In this document: positions 1-6,323 of the stretch, one piece after another
Layout of the letters: every line of letters starts with the position of its first letter
Numbering within the stretch: the first letter of the stretch is position 1
Assembly: GCA_030146285.1 (NCBI GenBank)
Contig: JASLBZ010000061.1
Span: 1 to 16,636, forward strand
Source of the DNA: Neisseriaceae bacterium
Lineage (GTDB): Bacteria; Pseudomonadota; Gammaproteobacteria; Burkholderiales; Neisseriaceae
Length of the DNA stretch: 16,636 bases
Direction: 5' to 3'
The notes under the pieces: model-generated
Database searches by the model: none
What the model was told of the DNA's origin: nothing
What the model saw: the letters and a program-made list of their open reading frames with translations, nothing else
Translations under genes and position numbers: made by a program

Positions 1-855
1 GTTGAAGATTGTGTGAATGCAGTTGGGGTTGATGTGAACATGGCATCTGTTGCCTTGTTGGCCCGAATTTCAGGTTTAAACCAAACGTTGGCCAACAATA
101 TTGTGGAATACCGTGACCAAAATGGTGCATTTTTGTCTCGGAAAAGTTTGTTAAAGGTTCCTCGATTGGGGGCAAAAACATTTGAGCAAGCGGCAGGGTT
201 TTTGCGCATTCAAGGTGGAAAAGAGCCTTTAGATGCTTCTGCGGTTCACCCCGAGGCTTATCCTGTGGTGGCCAAAATGTTGGCAAAAACGGGATTAAAA
301 GCCACAGAGTTAATTGCCAATAGCCAAGTGTTAAGCAGCCTGAAACCCACGGAGTTTATCGATGAGCAATTTGGTTTGCCAACGGTTATGGACATTGTGG
401 CCGAGTTAGAGAAACCGGGACGTGACCCGCGTGGTGAATTCCAAACAGCCAGTTTTGCTGAAGGCATTGATGATATTAAGGACTTAACTGCTGGCATGAT
501 TTTAGAAGGCATTGTGAGCAATGTGGCGCAGTTTGGTGCTTTTGTGGACATTGGTGTACATCAAGATGGTTTGGTACACATTTCTGCTTTGGCAAACCAT
601 TATATTGCAGACCCGCGTGAAGTGGTGAAAGCTGGCGATGTGGTTAAAGTTAAAATCATGGAAGTGGATGCTGCACGTAAACGCATTGCCTTGAGTATGC
701 GTTTGGATGATGAAGTGGGCGGTAGTAATGAATCAAAAGCCGTGACGAAATCAACTGGAAATGCGCAACAAAAAAGCAAAACAGCAGCCCGACATTCAGA
801 TAAGCCTGTGGTCAATTCGGCCATGGCAGATGCTTTTGCCAAGCTCAAGCGCTAA
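1..855 (+). CDS. tex: Tex, RNA-binding transcriptional accessory protein (C-terminal part, 5' truncated by window)
   Basis: The reading frame is open from base 1, so the gene begins upstream; 284 residues are visible. In order they show a tandem helix-hairpin-helix segment (about residues 10-70, with ISGLNQTLANNIVEYRDQNG followed by LLKVPRLGAKTFEQAAGFLR), a linker, and an S1 RNA-binding domain (about 165-236, GMILEGIVSNVAQFGAFVDIG ending in KRIALSMRL). A basic, low-complexity tail of about 45 residues follows. This order, HhH then a single S1 domain near the C-terminus, is the Tex signature. Tex is a conserved cytoplasmic nucleic-acid-binding protein linked to transcription; its exact role is not settled. 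The gene is followed by a strong terminator and converges on ptsI. A GTG at base 13 could be misread as a start, but residues before it (VEDC) continue the Tex HhH domain. Confidence 0.95.
   Translation, partial: VEDCVNAVGVDVNMASVALLARISGLNQTLANNIVEYRDQNGAFLSRKSLLKVPRLGAKTFEQAAGFLRIQGGKEPLDASAVHPEAYPVVAKMLAKTGLKATELIANSQVLSSLKPTEFIDEQFGLPTVMDIVAELEKPGRDPRGEFQTASFAEGIDDIKDLTAGMILEGIVSNVAQFGAFVDIGVHQDGLVHISALANHYIADPREVVKAGDVVKVKIMEVDAARKRIALSMRLDDEVGGSNESKAVTKSTGNAQQKSKTAARHSDKPVVNSAMADAFAKLKR
333..344 (+). repeat. DNA uptake sequence-like 12-mer (AAGCAGCCTGAA) inside tex
   Basis: It matches the Kingella-dialect uptake sequence AGGCAGCCTGAA at 11 of 12 positions and carries the exact core GCAGCCTGAA. 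It lies in coding sequence. Neisseriaceae use such words as tags for uptake of related DNA by natural competence. Confidence 0.6.
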
Positions 856-863
856 ACCAATTG

Positions 864-875
864 AGGCAACCTGAA
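864..875 (+). repeat. Degenerate DNA uptake sequence (AGGCAACCTGAA)
   Basis: This is one mismatch (A for G at position 6) from AGGCAGCCTGAA. It sits in the short gap between the tex stop codon and its terminator hairpin, a common place for uptake words in Neisseriaceae. Confidence 0.45.
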
Positions 876-877
876 AC

Positions 878-912
878 AAAAAAACCTTCAGCATTGACTG
901 AAGGTTTTTTTG
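878..912. terminator. Bidirectional rho-independent terminator between tex and ptsI
   Basis: The stem CCTTCAG (885-891) pairs with CTGAAGG (898-904) around the 6-nt loop CATTGA. A run of A (to 884) and a run of T (905-911) extend the stem and give a U-tract in either direction. It serves the converging tex and PTS transcripts. Confidence 0.9.
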
Positions 913-924
913 TTTTGCGAGTCA

Positions 925-2685
925 TTATCCTATTGAGTCTACGATGTAATCATGGCATTCAATGTCATTGAGTTTACGCAGTAAATCATCAATCTTATCA
1001 GGGTCATCATTGCGAATGATTTTTTGTGCTGTGGTTTCCACATCCAAAACACTGGAATTCAAAATGACATTTTTGACTTTTAAAATATGCGAAGGGTGCA
1101 TAGAGAATCGGCGCAAACCCATGCTCAAAAGTAAACGGGTTAACTTCGCATCACCCGCCATCTCACCACAAATTGAAACGTCTTTGCCCATGCGTGTTGC
1201 GGTGCGAATAATGTGGTTTACCAGTTTGAGCACTGCAGGGTGGGCAGGCTGATACAAGTAACTCACGCTGTCATCGCTGCGATCAACTGCCAATGTATAT
1301 TGAATCAAGTCATTGGTGCCAATGGAGATAAAGTCCAAATGTTTGAGCAATGCATTGACGGTCAAGGCTGCCGATGGAATTTCAATCATGGCACCGATGT
1401 GTAAGTTTTCATTGAATGGCACATTGTTTTTGCGCAATTGTTCTTTGGCAGTTTCCAAGTGAGTTAAGGCTTGTTTTAACTCGGTCACAGAGCTAATCAT
1501 GGGCCACATCATGTTGATTGCACCGTGCACACTGGCACGCAAAATGGCGCGCATCTGGGTGCGAAACATAACAGGCTCAGCCAAGCACAAACGAATGCCA
1601 GTTAAGCCTAAGGCAGGATTCAGTGCGGCATTGTGGTCAAACCAGCGGGGATTTTTATCAACGCCTAAGTCAACCGTACGAACGGTGACATGTTTGCTTT
1701 TCATCTTCTTAATGACGTCGGTGTAAACCGCATATTGTTCATCTTCAGAAGGCATAGTGTCACGGTTCATGAACATGAATTCTGAACGGAAAAGACCAAT
1801 GCCATCGGCAGCCACTTTGTTGACTTGAGCAATGTCTTCAGACGATTCAATATTCGCCAGAATTTGAATATCAATGCCATCTTTGGTGGTGGCAATGGTG
1901 TGTTTGAGCTTGGTTAATTGTCGTTTTTGGCTGCGGTACAGTTTGGCTTTTTTGCGGTATTCTGCCAGAACCAATTCATCTGGTTGGACAATTAAGACGC
2001 CATCAATCCCGTCAACAATCACCAATTCATCTTCCACCAAGAGCTCTCGGGCACTGTGTAAAGCAATCACAGATGGAATCTCCAAACTGCGACCCAAGAT
2101 AGCCATGTGGCTGGTGGGCCCCCCCATGTCAGTCACAAAAGCGGCAATGCGATTGTCTTTGAACATCACGGTATCGGCAGGTGAAATGTCATGGGCAATG
2201 AGAATCGTGTCCTCAAACAGATTAACTGGGCCAATTTCCAAATCCAAACCACGCAAGCTGCTAAAAATACGCTCAACCACTTGGAGCATATCTTGTTTGC
2301 GTTGGCGCAGGTATTCGTCGTCGATGGCATCAAATTGCTCGGACAAACGATCGGCTTGTAATTTCAAGGCCCACTCGGCATTGACCTTATGTTCTGTGAT
2401 GATGTCGATGGGTTCTCGAGACAAAGAAACGTCTGCTAACAGCATCAAATGCAAAGAGATAAATGCGCCCAATTCGGTTGGGGCATTTTCTGGAATATTG
2501 CTGCGCAACTTTTCTAATTGGCGTCGGGTTTCTTTAATGGCTTGCATGTAACGCAAAGTTTCAGCAGAGAGTTCTGCTTCTTCAATGGTGTAATGGGGCA
2601 CATCATCCATACGTTGTTGTAATAAGTGGGCACGCCCGATCGCGATGCCGCCACCAATTGGAATACCATGCAAGACAAAGCTCAT
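925..2685 (-). CDS. ptsI: PTS enzyme I (phosphoenolpyruvate-protein phosphotransferase)
   Basis: Enzyme I takes phosphate from phosphoenolpyruvate and passes it to HPr, the first step of the cytoplasmic PTS relay. The 586-residue protein has the usual length. It shows the HPr-binding N-terminal region (about 4-125), the phospho-histidine swivel domain with the active His193 in DMGGPTSHMAILGRS, and the PEP-binding barrel (about 255-545) with DGIGLFRSEFMFMNR, IEIPSAAL, SIGTNDLIQYTLAVDR and the acid-base Cys506 in SICGEMAGD. These correspond to His189 and Cys502 of the E. coli enzyme. The start lies 3 nt after the ptsH stop, preceded by AAGGCGAG. It is the last gene of EIIA-ptsH-ptsI, and the shared terminator follows. 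All catalytic residues are intact, so it should be active. Confidence 0.97.
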   Translation of the reverse strand: MSFVLHGIPIGGGIAIGRAHLLQQRMDDVPHYTIEEAELSAETLRYMQAIKETRRQLEKLRSNIPENAPTELGAFISLHLMLLADVSLSREPIDIITEHKVNAEWALKLQADRLSEQFDAIDDEYLRQRKQDMLQVVERIFSSLRGLDLEIGPVNLFEDTILIAHDISPADTVMFKDNRIAAFVTDMGGPTSHMAILGRSLEIPSVIALHSARELLVEDELVIVDGIDGVLIVQPDELVLAEYRKKAKLYRSQKRQLTKLKHTIATTKDGIDIQILANIESSEDIAQVNKVAADGIGLFRSEFMFMNRDTMPSEDEQYAVYTDVIKKMKSKHVTVRTVDLGVDKNPRWFDHNAALNPALGLTGIRLCLAEPVMFRTQMRAILRASVHGAINMMWPMISSVTELKQALTHLETAKEQLRKNNVPFNENLHIGAMIEIPSAALTVNALLKHLDFISIGTNDLIQYTLAVDRSDDSVSYLYQPAHPAVLKLVNHIIRTATRMGKDVSICGEMAGDAKLTRLLLSMGLRRFSMHPSHILKVKNVILNSSVLDVETTAQKIIRNDDPDKIDDLLRKLNDIECHDYIVDSIG

Positions 2686-2688
2686 GGT

Positions 2689-2958
2689 TTACTCGCCTTC
2701 GTCGAAGTAGTTGTTGATTAATTCACTTAAAGCATCGAGTGCTTGTTGTTCATCTAGACCGTTGGTTTCGATGGAAATGGTCGCACCTTGTGCAGCAGCT
2801 AACATCATCAAACCCATGATGCTTTTGCCATTCACGCGTTTACCATTGCGGCTCACCCATACTTCAGCTTTGAATTTGCTGGCGGTCTGGGTAAATTTAC
2901 TGGATGCTCGTGCATGCAGACCAAGCTTATTAATAATTTGAATGTCTTGTATCAGCAT
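2689..2958 (-). CDS. ptsH: HPr, phosphocarrier protein of the PTS
   Basis: HPr is the small cytoplasmic protein that carries phosphate from enzyme I to EIIA proteins. This 89-residue protein has both phosphorylation sites. His15 lies in NKLGLHARAS, the catalytic site charged by enzyme I. Ser46 lies in VNGKSIMGLMMLAA, the site that HPr kinase/phosphorylase modifies in bacteria that have it. The start is 2 nt after the EIIA stop and the stop is 3 nt before ptsI, so the three genes are very probably co-transcribed and translationally coupled. The kept Ser46 context suggests an HPr kinase elsewhere in the genome, as known in Neisseria; that is inference, since none is in this window. Confidence 0.97.
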   Translation of the reverse strand: MLIQDIQIINKLGLHARASSKFTQTASKFKAEVWVSRNGKRVNGKSIMGLMMLAAAQGATISIETNGLDEQQALDALSELINNYFDEGE

Positions 2959-2960
2959 AA

Positions 2961-3371
2961 TTATAAGTTTTTGTGTGATTCTAAGTTGATTTCAATAATA
3001 CCATCAATTGCAGCTTGTCTTACGATAGTTGCCAAAACCTTTATATCTGCCTCTTGGCTTGAGTTTTGTATGGCTTTAATCATCATCGGTGCGTTTAAGC
3101 CGGTGAGCAAGATAACATCATGGTTTTGTATTAATTTTTTCGCAATATTAAAAGGCGTGGCACCAAAAATATCGGTTAACAGCAAAACGCCAGAGCCTGT
3201 ATTCAATTCCAAAGCCATGGCCTGTGCTTGTTGCAAAATGACATCAGGATTGTCATGGCTGCATACATTTAACAAACGAACATTGTTGGGTTTTTCACCA
3301 AAGAAATGACAGGATAAAGTATTGAATGCTTGTGCAACAGATTCGTGCGTAATAACGAGTAGCCCAATCAT
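2961..3371 (-). CDS. PTS EIIA component, mannose/fructose (EIIA-Man) family
   Basis: This 136-residue protein matches a free-standing EIIA-Man domain in length and fold signature. MIGLLVITHES places the phosphorylatable His at residue 9, where E. coli ManX has His10. The segment GSGVLLLTDIFGATPFNIAKK is the typical DxxGxTP strand-loop of the family, followed by LLTGLNAPMM. It would accept phosphate from HPr. The longer frame to base 3443 is rejected as the start because its extra 24 residues translate an uptake-sequence hairpin. The ATG at 3371 fits the family N-terminus and has AAAGGCG upstream. No EIIB, EIIC or EIID gene lies nearby, so a regulatory role is likelier than sugar import. Gene names differ between genomes, so I leave the symbol blank. 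Confidence 0.9.
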   Translation of the reverse strand: MIGLLVITHESVAQAFNTLSCHFFGEKPNNVRLLNVCSHDNPDVILQQAQAMALELNTGSGVLLLTDIFGATPFNIAKKLIQNHDVILLTGLNAPMMIKAIQNSSQEADIKVLATIVRQAAIDGIIEINLESHKNL

Positions 3372-3402
3372 GAGACAACGCCTTTTTGTGTGTGTTAAAC
3401 AA

Positions 3403-3431
3403 AAGCTGCCTGAATAGGATTCAGGCAGCCT
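3403..3431 (-). terminator. Inverted uptake-sequence pair acting as hpt terminator
   Basis: GCTGCCTGAA (3405-3414) and TTCAGGCAGC (3420-3429) form a perfect 10-bp stem around the loop TAGGA. Read on the minus strand, the 12-mer at 3431-3420 is AGGCTGCCTGAA, identical to the Simonsiella-type uptake sequence. The other arm matches it at 11 of 12. On the minus strand the stem is followed by TTTTG, so it looks like an intrinsic terminator for hpt, 20 nt past its stop. The T-tract is short. The EIIA gene starts only about 30 nt later, so readthrough or partial termination is plausible. Confidence 0.75.
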
Positions 3432-3450
3432 TATTTGATTCATTTTATTG

Positions 3451-3996
3451 TTATTTTACTGCATAGATGGCAGGCAGATTGCGCCATGCACCGCTCACAT
3501 CCATGCCATAACCAAACACATAACGGTTTGGTACATCCAGTCCAACATAGTCAGCGTGCAATGGTTTTTCTTGTTCAATCAATTTGTTGGCAAAAACAGC
3601 ACTGCGACAACTCAAAGCACCCAAAGATAAAACCTCTTCTACGATGGCAGCCATGGTGTGGCCTTCATCTAAGATGTCATCCAAAATCAAAACGTGGCGT
3701 CCTTTTACACTGTTTTGTGGGGCACGCAACCAGTTAAAGTCTGCACCACCTTTGAGTTTATCGCCATAGCGAGATACGTGAACGTAATCGAAATCCAAAG
3801 GAAAGCGCAGTAAAGGTAAAAGTTTTCCAGTAAACACAACTGCACCGCCCATAACGGGCAAAACAACCGGATATTTATCACCTAAATCTGCAGTAATCTC
3901 GCTAGCAACTCGTTGTAATTCAGCTTCGCAGGTGGCTTCATCAAATAATAAATCAGCGTTGTCTAAAATGGCTTGTGTGTCTTGGTAATTATGCAT
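3451..3996 (-). CDS. hpt: Hypoxanthine(-guanine) phosphoribosyltransferase
   Basis: This is a purine salvage enzyme that joins hypoxanthine or guanine to PRPP to give IMP or GMP in the cytoplasm. The 181 residues are typical of the bacterial family. The PRPP-binding motif is at about 101-115 (HVLILDDILDEGHTM; the two acidic residues and the following loop are present). The purine-binding region VGLDVPNRYVFGYGMD (151-166) is followed by WRNLPAIY near the C-terminus. An early PVMGGAVVFTG (47-57) fits the loop that contacts pyrophosphate. A separate promoter is predicted just upstream and a hairpin terminator downstream, so it is probably a monocistronic unit ahead of the PTS genes. Substrate preference between hypoxanthine and guanine cannot be read from sequence alone. 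Confidence 0.93.
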   Translation of the reverse strand: MHNYQDTQAILDNADLLFDEATCEAELQRVASEITADLGDKYPVVLPVMGGAVVFTGKLLPLLRFPLDFDYVHVSRYGDKLKGGADFNWLRAPQNSVKGRHVLILDDILDEGHTMAAIVEEVLSLGALSCRSAVFANKLIEQEKPLHADYVGLDVPNRYVFGYGMDVSGAWRNLPAIYAVK

Positions 3997-4037
3997 ATTC
4001 GTCTTTCACAGATACATGAAAAGTTTATTAAGGGAAT

Positions 4038-4066
4038 ATTATACCGATAAAGTGAGGCACTGACTA
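4038..4066 (-). promoter_or_regulatory. Predicted sigma-70 promoter of hpt
   Basis: On the minus strand there is a perfect -10 box TATAAT (4043-4038), 17 bp below TAGTCA (4066-4061), which matches TTGACA at 4 of 6. Initiation would fall near 4031, giving a leader of about 35 nt before the hpt ATG. It is sequence-based only. Confidence 0.6.
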
Positions 4067-4189
4067 AAATTGCTTGAAAAATCAGCGCTGCATCTGTTCT
4101 AAGTTAAGAAAAAAAGGTTTGCTGTGGCAAGAAGCAGCTTAAAAGAAAATAAAAATATTGCTTACAGATTCAAAATAAGCATTTTGACT

Positions 4190-4208
4190 AATATTGATAA
4201 TCAATAAT
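4190..4208. promoter_or_regulatory. Fur-box-like palindrome upstream of cyd operon
   Basis: The perfect 13-bp palindrome ATTGATAATCAAT (4193-4205) lies within a 19-bp window that matches the classical Fur consensus at 14 positions by my alignment. It also contains a TTGAT half-site as used by FNR, but the second half is not at FNR spacing. AT-rich DNA makes chance matches common, so the assignment is tentative. Confidence 0.35.
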
Positions 4209-4322
4209 CTGGTTCTTTTGGGGTATTTGAGCAACACATCATGCAGACAATATCTTACAGGTATTGCGTTGCTTTTTTGTGTGGTTTTTTATCATTAGGA
4301 TGCTTGTTTTCAATGAGAAAAA

Positions 4323-4343
4323 TTCAAATCAAGCTGATTTGAA
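4323..4343. promoter_or_regulatory. Perfect 9-bp dyad, candidate operator of the cyd operon
   Basis: TTCAAATCA (4323-4331) and TGATTTGAA (4335-4343) are exact reverse complements separated by AGC. The symmetry and 12-bp repeat spacing (about one helical turn) suit a dimeric helix-turn-helix regulator. No T-tract follows, so it does not look like a terminator. It lies about 130 bp upstream of the predicted cyd start point. I do not recognise the regulator. Confidence 0.45.
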
Positions 4344-4405
4344 AATGCCAATAAAGTCATATGTCATGATATTTGATATTAATTTAACATGAATTAACTG
4401 CGTCA

Positions 4406-4418
4406 CATTGTCGCAATG
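4406..4418. promoter_or_regulatory. Short dyad CATTG-TCG-CAATG near the cyd promoter
   Basis: This is a perfect 5-bp inverted repeat with a 3-bp spacer, centred about 55 bp upstream of the predicted cyd transcription start. An activator could sit there, but the repeat is short enough to arise by chance. Confidence 0.25.
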
Positions 4419-4454
4419 CCTATTTAAACACCGAGTTTGTGGGTCAGGGGTTTA

Positions 4455-4460
4455 TATAAT
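4455..4460 (+). promoter_or_regulatory. Predicted -10 box of the cyd operon promoter (TATAAT)
   Basis: There is a perfect TATAAT in the context TTTATATAAT. The position 17 bp upstream reads CGAGTT, with no resemblance to a -35 box. A consensus -10 without a -35 is typical of promoters that depend on a bound activator, as many oxygen-responsive respiratory promoters do. Initiation near 4467 would leave a leader of about 78 nt before cydP. Confidence 0.5.
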
Positions 4461-4544
4461 TTCTCATGCATTATTCAAGTATGTCGCATTGGTAATGTTT
4501 TTTCTTGTGCATGGGTTGCATCAGAAATGAAAAAGGAGATGGGT

Positions 4545-4739
4545 GTGGGTAAACAGCAGTTAAAAACTGCCGGCTTTGCCATGAAGCGTGCAAAGTTATC
4601 AACAGAAATCACGGTCATTATTATTTTGAAACTAATCATTTTGTATGGCATATGGTCAGTTTTTTTTGCACCGAATCAAGTTAGCGTGGATGCAAATACC
4701 ATGTTTGAGCGAGTGCAATCCGAAGACATGACAAAATAG
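4545..4739 (+). CDS. cydP: CydP, small membrane subunit/accessory protein of cytochrome bd oxidase
   Basis: This is a 64-residue protein with one membrane segment (about 22-41, ITVIIILKLIILYGIWSVFF), preceded by a basic stretch (KRAKLSTE) and followed by a short polar tail. A charged KLSTEI/KREI-type lead into one helix with a central Lys-Leu, directly upstream of cydA, fits the CydP family described next to bd oxidases of proteobacteria. The start is chosen as GTG 4545 because AGGAG (4534-4538) lies 6 nt before it. The in-frame ATG at 4539 overlaps that site almost directly, and the ATG at 4527 has none. The frame extends upstream to 4437, but that part is unlike the family. It lies 15 nt before cydA and is surely in the same operon. 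Confidence 0.8.
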   Translation: MGKQQLKTAGFAMKRAKLSTEITVIIILKLIILYGIWSVFFAPNQVSVDANTMFERVQSEDMTK

Positions 4740-4754
4740 ATTAAGGAGCAATCA

Positions 4755-6323
4755 ATGGAAGAGCTGGTTACGCTGTCACGGCTGCAATTTGCCGCCACAG
4801 CACTGTATCATTTTCTCTTTGTACCACTGACATTGGGCATGGTTTGGATTCTGGTGATTATGGAATCTGCCTACGTGATGACGGGTAAAGAGATTTACAA
4901 AGACATGACCCGATTTTGGGGCAAATTATTTGGTATTAACTTTGCTTTAGGTGTGACTACTGGGATTACCATGGAATTTCAGTTTGGGACGAACTGGTCA
5001 TATTACTCGCATTATGTGGGTGATTTGTTTGGAGCACCTTTGGCCATTGAAGGTTTAATGGCATTCTTTTTGGAATCCACCTTTATTGGCTTATTTTTCT
5101 TTGGGTGGGATCGCTTGTCTAAGCGTCAACATTTGATGGTTACCATCTTACTGGCGGTTGGTTCGAATTTATCCGCACTTTGGATTCTCATTGCCAATGG
5201 CTGGATGCAAAATCCAGTCGGTTCAGCCTTTAACTTTGCCACCATGCGCATGGAAATGACCAATTTTTGGGACATTATCTTCAATATGGAAGCGCAAAAT
5301 AAATTCGTTCATACCGTTTCGGCCGGTTATGTTACTGGTTCGATTTTTGTCTTGGCAATTTCCAGTTGGTATTTGTTGCGTAAGCAAGACGTTGAATTTG
5401 CCAAGCGCAGTTTTCGCATCGCGGCCGCTTTTGGTTTGGCATCCATTTTGTCGGTTTTGGTTTTAGGCGATGAGTCTGGTTACTCTATTGGTAAAGCCCA
5501 ACAAACCAAAATGGCAGCCTTAGAAGCGATGTGGGAAACGGAGCCTGCACCGGCATCTTTGAATTTAATTGCTTGGCCTAATCAGGCTGAAATGAAAAAC
5601 GATTGGGCGATTAAAATTCCATGGGTGATGGGCATCATTGGCACACGTTCTTTGGATACACCTATTGTGGGCATTAAAGAACTCATTGTTGAAAATGAAG
5701 CCAGAATTGAGTCGGGTCGTTATGCGGTATTGGCTTTGGAAAAATTGCGAGCCAATCAAAATGATCAAGAAGCCAAAGCCGAATTTTTAAAATATGAAAA
5801 AGACTTGGGCTTTGGTTTGTTGCTGAAGCGTTTTAGTAACGATTTGAATCATGTTTCACCTGAAATGGTGCATCAAGCCGCCGTTGAGAGCATCCCCAAA
5901 GTATGGCCAATGTTCTGGTCTTTTCGAGCAATGGTGTTTATGGGTTTTTGGATGTTGTTATTGTTTACTTGGGCCACATGGTCATCGCTTAAGGGTACGT
6001 TTGTTAACAATCGCAAATTATTGCGCTGTGCTTTGTACTCATTGCCTGCACCGTGGATTGCTGTTGAGGCAGGTTGGATTGTGGCGGAATATGGTCGCCA
6101 ACCATGGACGATTTATGGGGTATTGCCAACGCATTTATCAGCATCGTCTTTGAGTGTTGCGTCTTTGTACGGTTCACTATTGGGGTTTTTAGCATTTTAT
6201 ACGGTTCTTTTGATTATCGAGATGTATTTGATGATTCGTTTTTGTCGCCAAGGACCTGGTAGTTTGGGAACGGGCCGCTATCACAATGAAGATACCGCAG
6301 TGCATGTAGGAGGGCAGGAATAA
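4755..6323 (+). CDS. cydA: Cytochrome bd quinol oxidase subunit I
   Basis: CydA is the haem-carrying subunit of the inner-membrane bd oxidase, which oxidises quinol and reduces O2 to water with high oxygen affinity. At 522 residues it is the same size as the E. coli protein and keeps its numbering. The haem ligands His19 (TALYHFLFVP), His186 (NKFVHTVSAGY) and Met393 (SFRAMVFMG) are present. So are Glu99 and Glu107 (AIEGLMAFFLEST), the quinol-site Lys252 and Glu257, Arg391, and the GRQPW motif at 447-451 with Trp441 and Glu445. The long insert around residues 255-380 makes this the long-Q-loop (E. coli-like) type. AAGGAG precedes the ATG by 6 nt. The stop overlaps cydB by 1 nt (TAATG). Confidence 0.98.
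   Translation: MEELVTLSRLQFAATALYHFLFVPLTLGMVWILVIMESAYVMTGKEIYKDMTRFWGKLFGINFALGVTTGITMEFQFGTNWSYYSHYVGDLFGAPLAIEGLMAFFLESTFIGLFFFGWDRLSKRQHLMVTILLAVGSNLSALWILIANGWMQNPVGSAFNFATMRMEMTNFWDIIFNMEAQNKFVHTVSAGYVTGSIFVLAISSWYLLRKQDVEFAKRSFRIAAAFGLASILSVLVLGDESGYSIGKAQQTKMAALEAMWETEPAPASLNLIAWPNQAEMKNDWAIKIPWVMGIIGTRSLDTPIVGIKELIVENEARIESGRYAVLALEKLRANQNDQEAKAEFLKYEKDLGFGLLLKRFSNDLNHVSPEMVHQAAVESIPKVWPMFWSFRAMVFMGFWMLLLFTWATWSSLKGTFVNNRKLLRCALYSLPAPWIAVEAGWIVAEYGRQPWTIYGVLPTHLSASSLSVASLYGSLLGFLAFYTVLLIIEMYLMIRFCRQGPGSLGTGRYHNEDTAVHVGGQE

Larger units (their letters stand above)
3997..4544. other. Intergenic control region between hpt and the cyd operon
   Basis: This 548-nt AT-rich stretch separates divergent hpt and cydP. 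It holds the predicted hpt promoter on the left. On the right are three dyads (centred at about 4199, 4333 and 4412) and a TATAAT box for the cyd operon. It also contains a 33-codon frame (4241-4342) with a hydrophobic, lipoprotein-like start but no good ribosome-binding site. No other coding sequence of convincing length is visible. The length is unusual compared with the 1-20 nt gaps elsewhere in the window and suggests elaborate control of the oxidase. Confidence 0.7.

Noticed and set aside
1874..2551. Long plus-strand frame of 225 residues opposite ptsI
   Set aside because: It is the antisense shadow of a clearly identified gene; Ser/Arg/Met-rich composition with no domain.
3372..3443. 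N-terminal extension of the EIIA gene (24 residues, from ATG 3443)
   Set aside because: It translates the uptake-sequence hairpin and does not resemble the EIIA-Man N-terminus; the active His falls at the correct place only with the start at 3371.
4151..4185. Imperfect hairpin ATTGCTTA ... TAAGCATTTT
   Set aside because: About six paired bases with a bulge and weak AT pairs in an AT-rich region; no support for function.
4437..4544. Upstream part of the long cydP frame
   Set aside because: It would begin upstream of the predicted -10 box, has Cys-rich unlikely composition, and lacks a ribosome-binding site.
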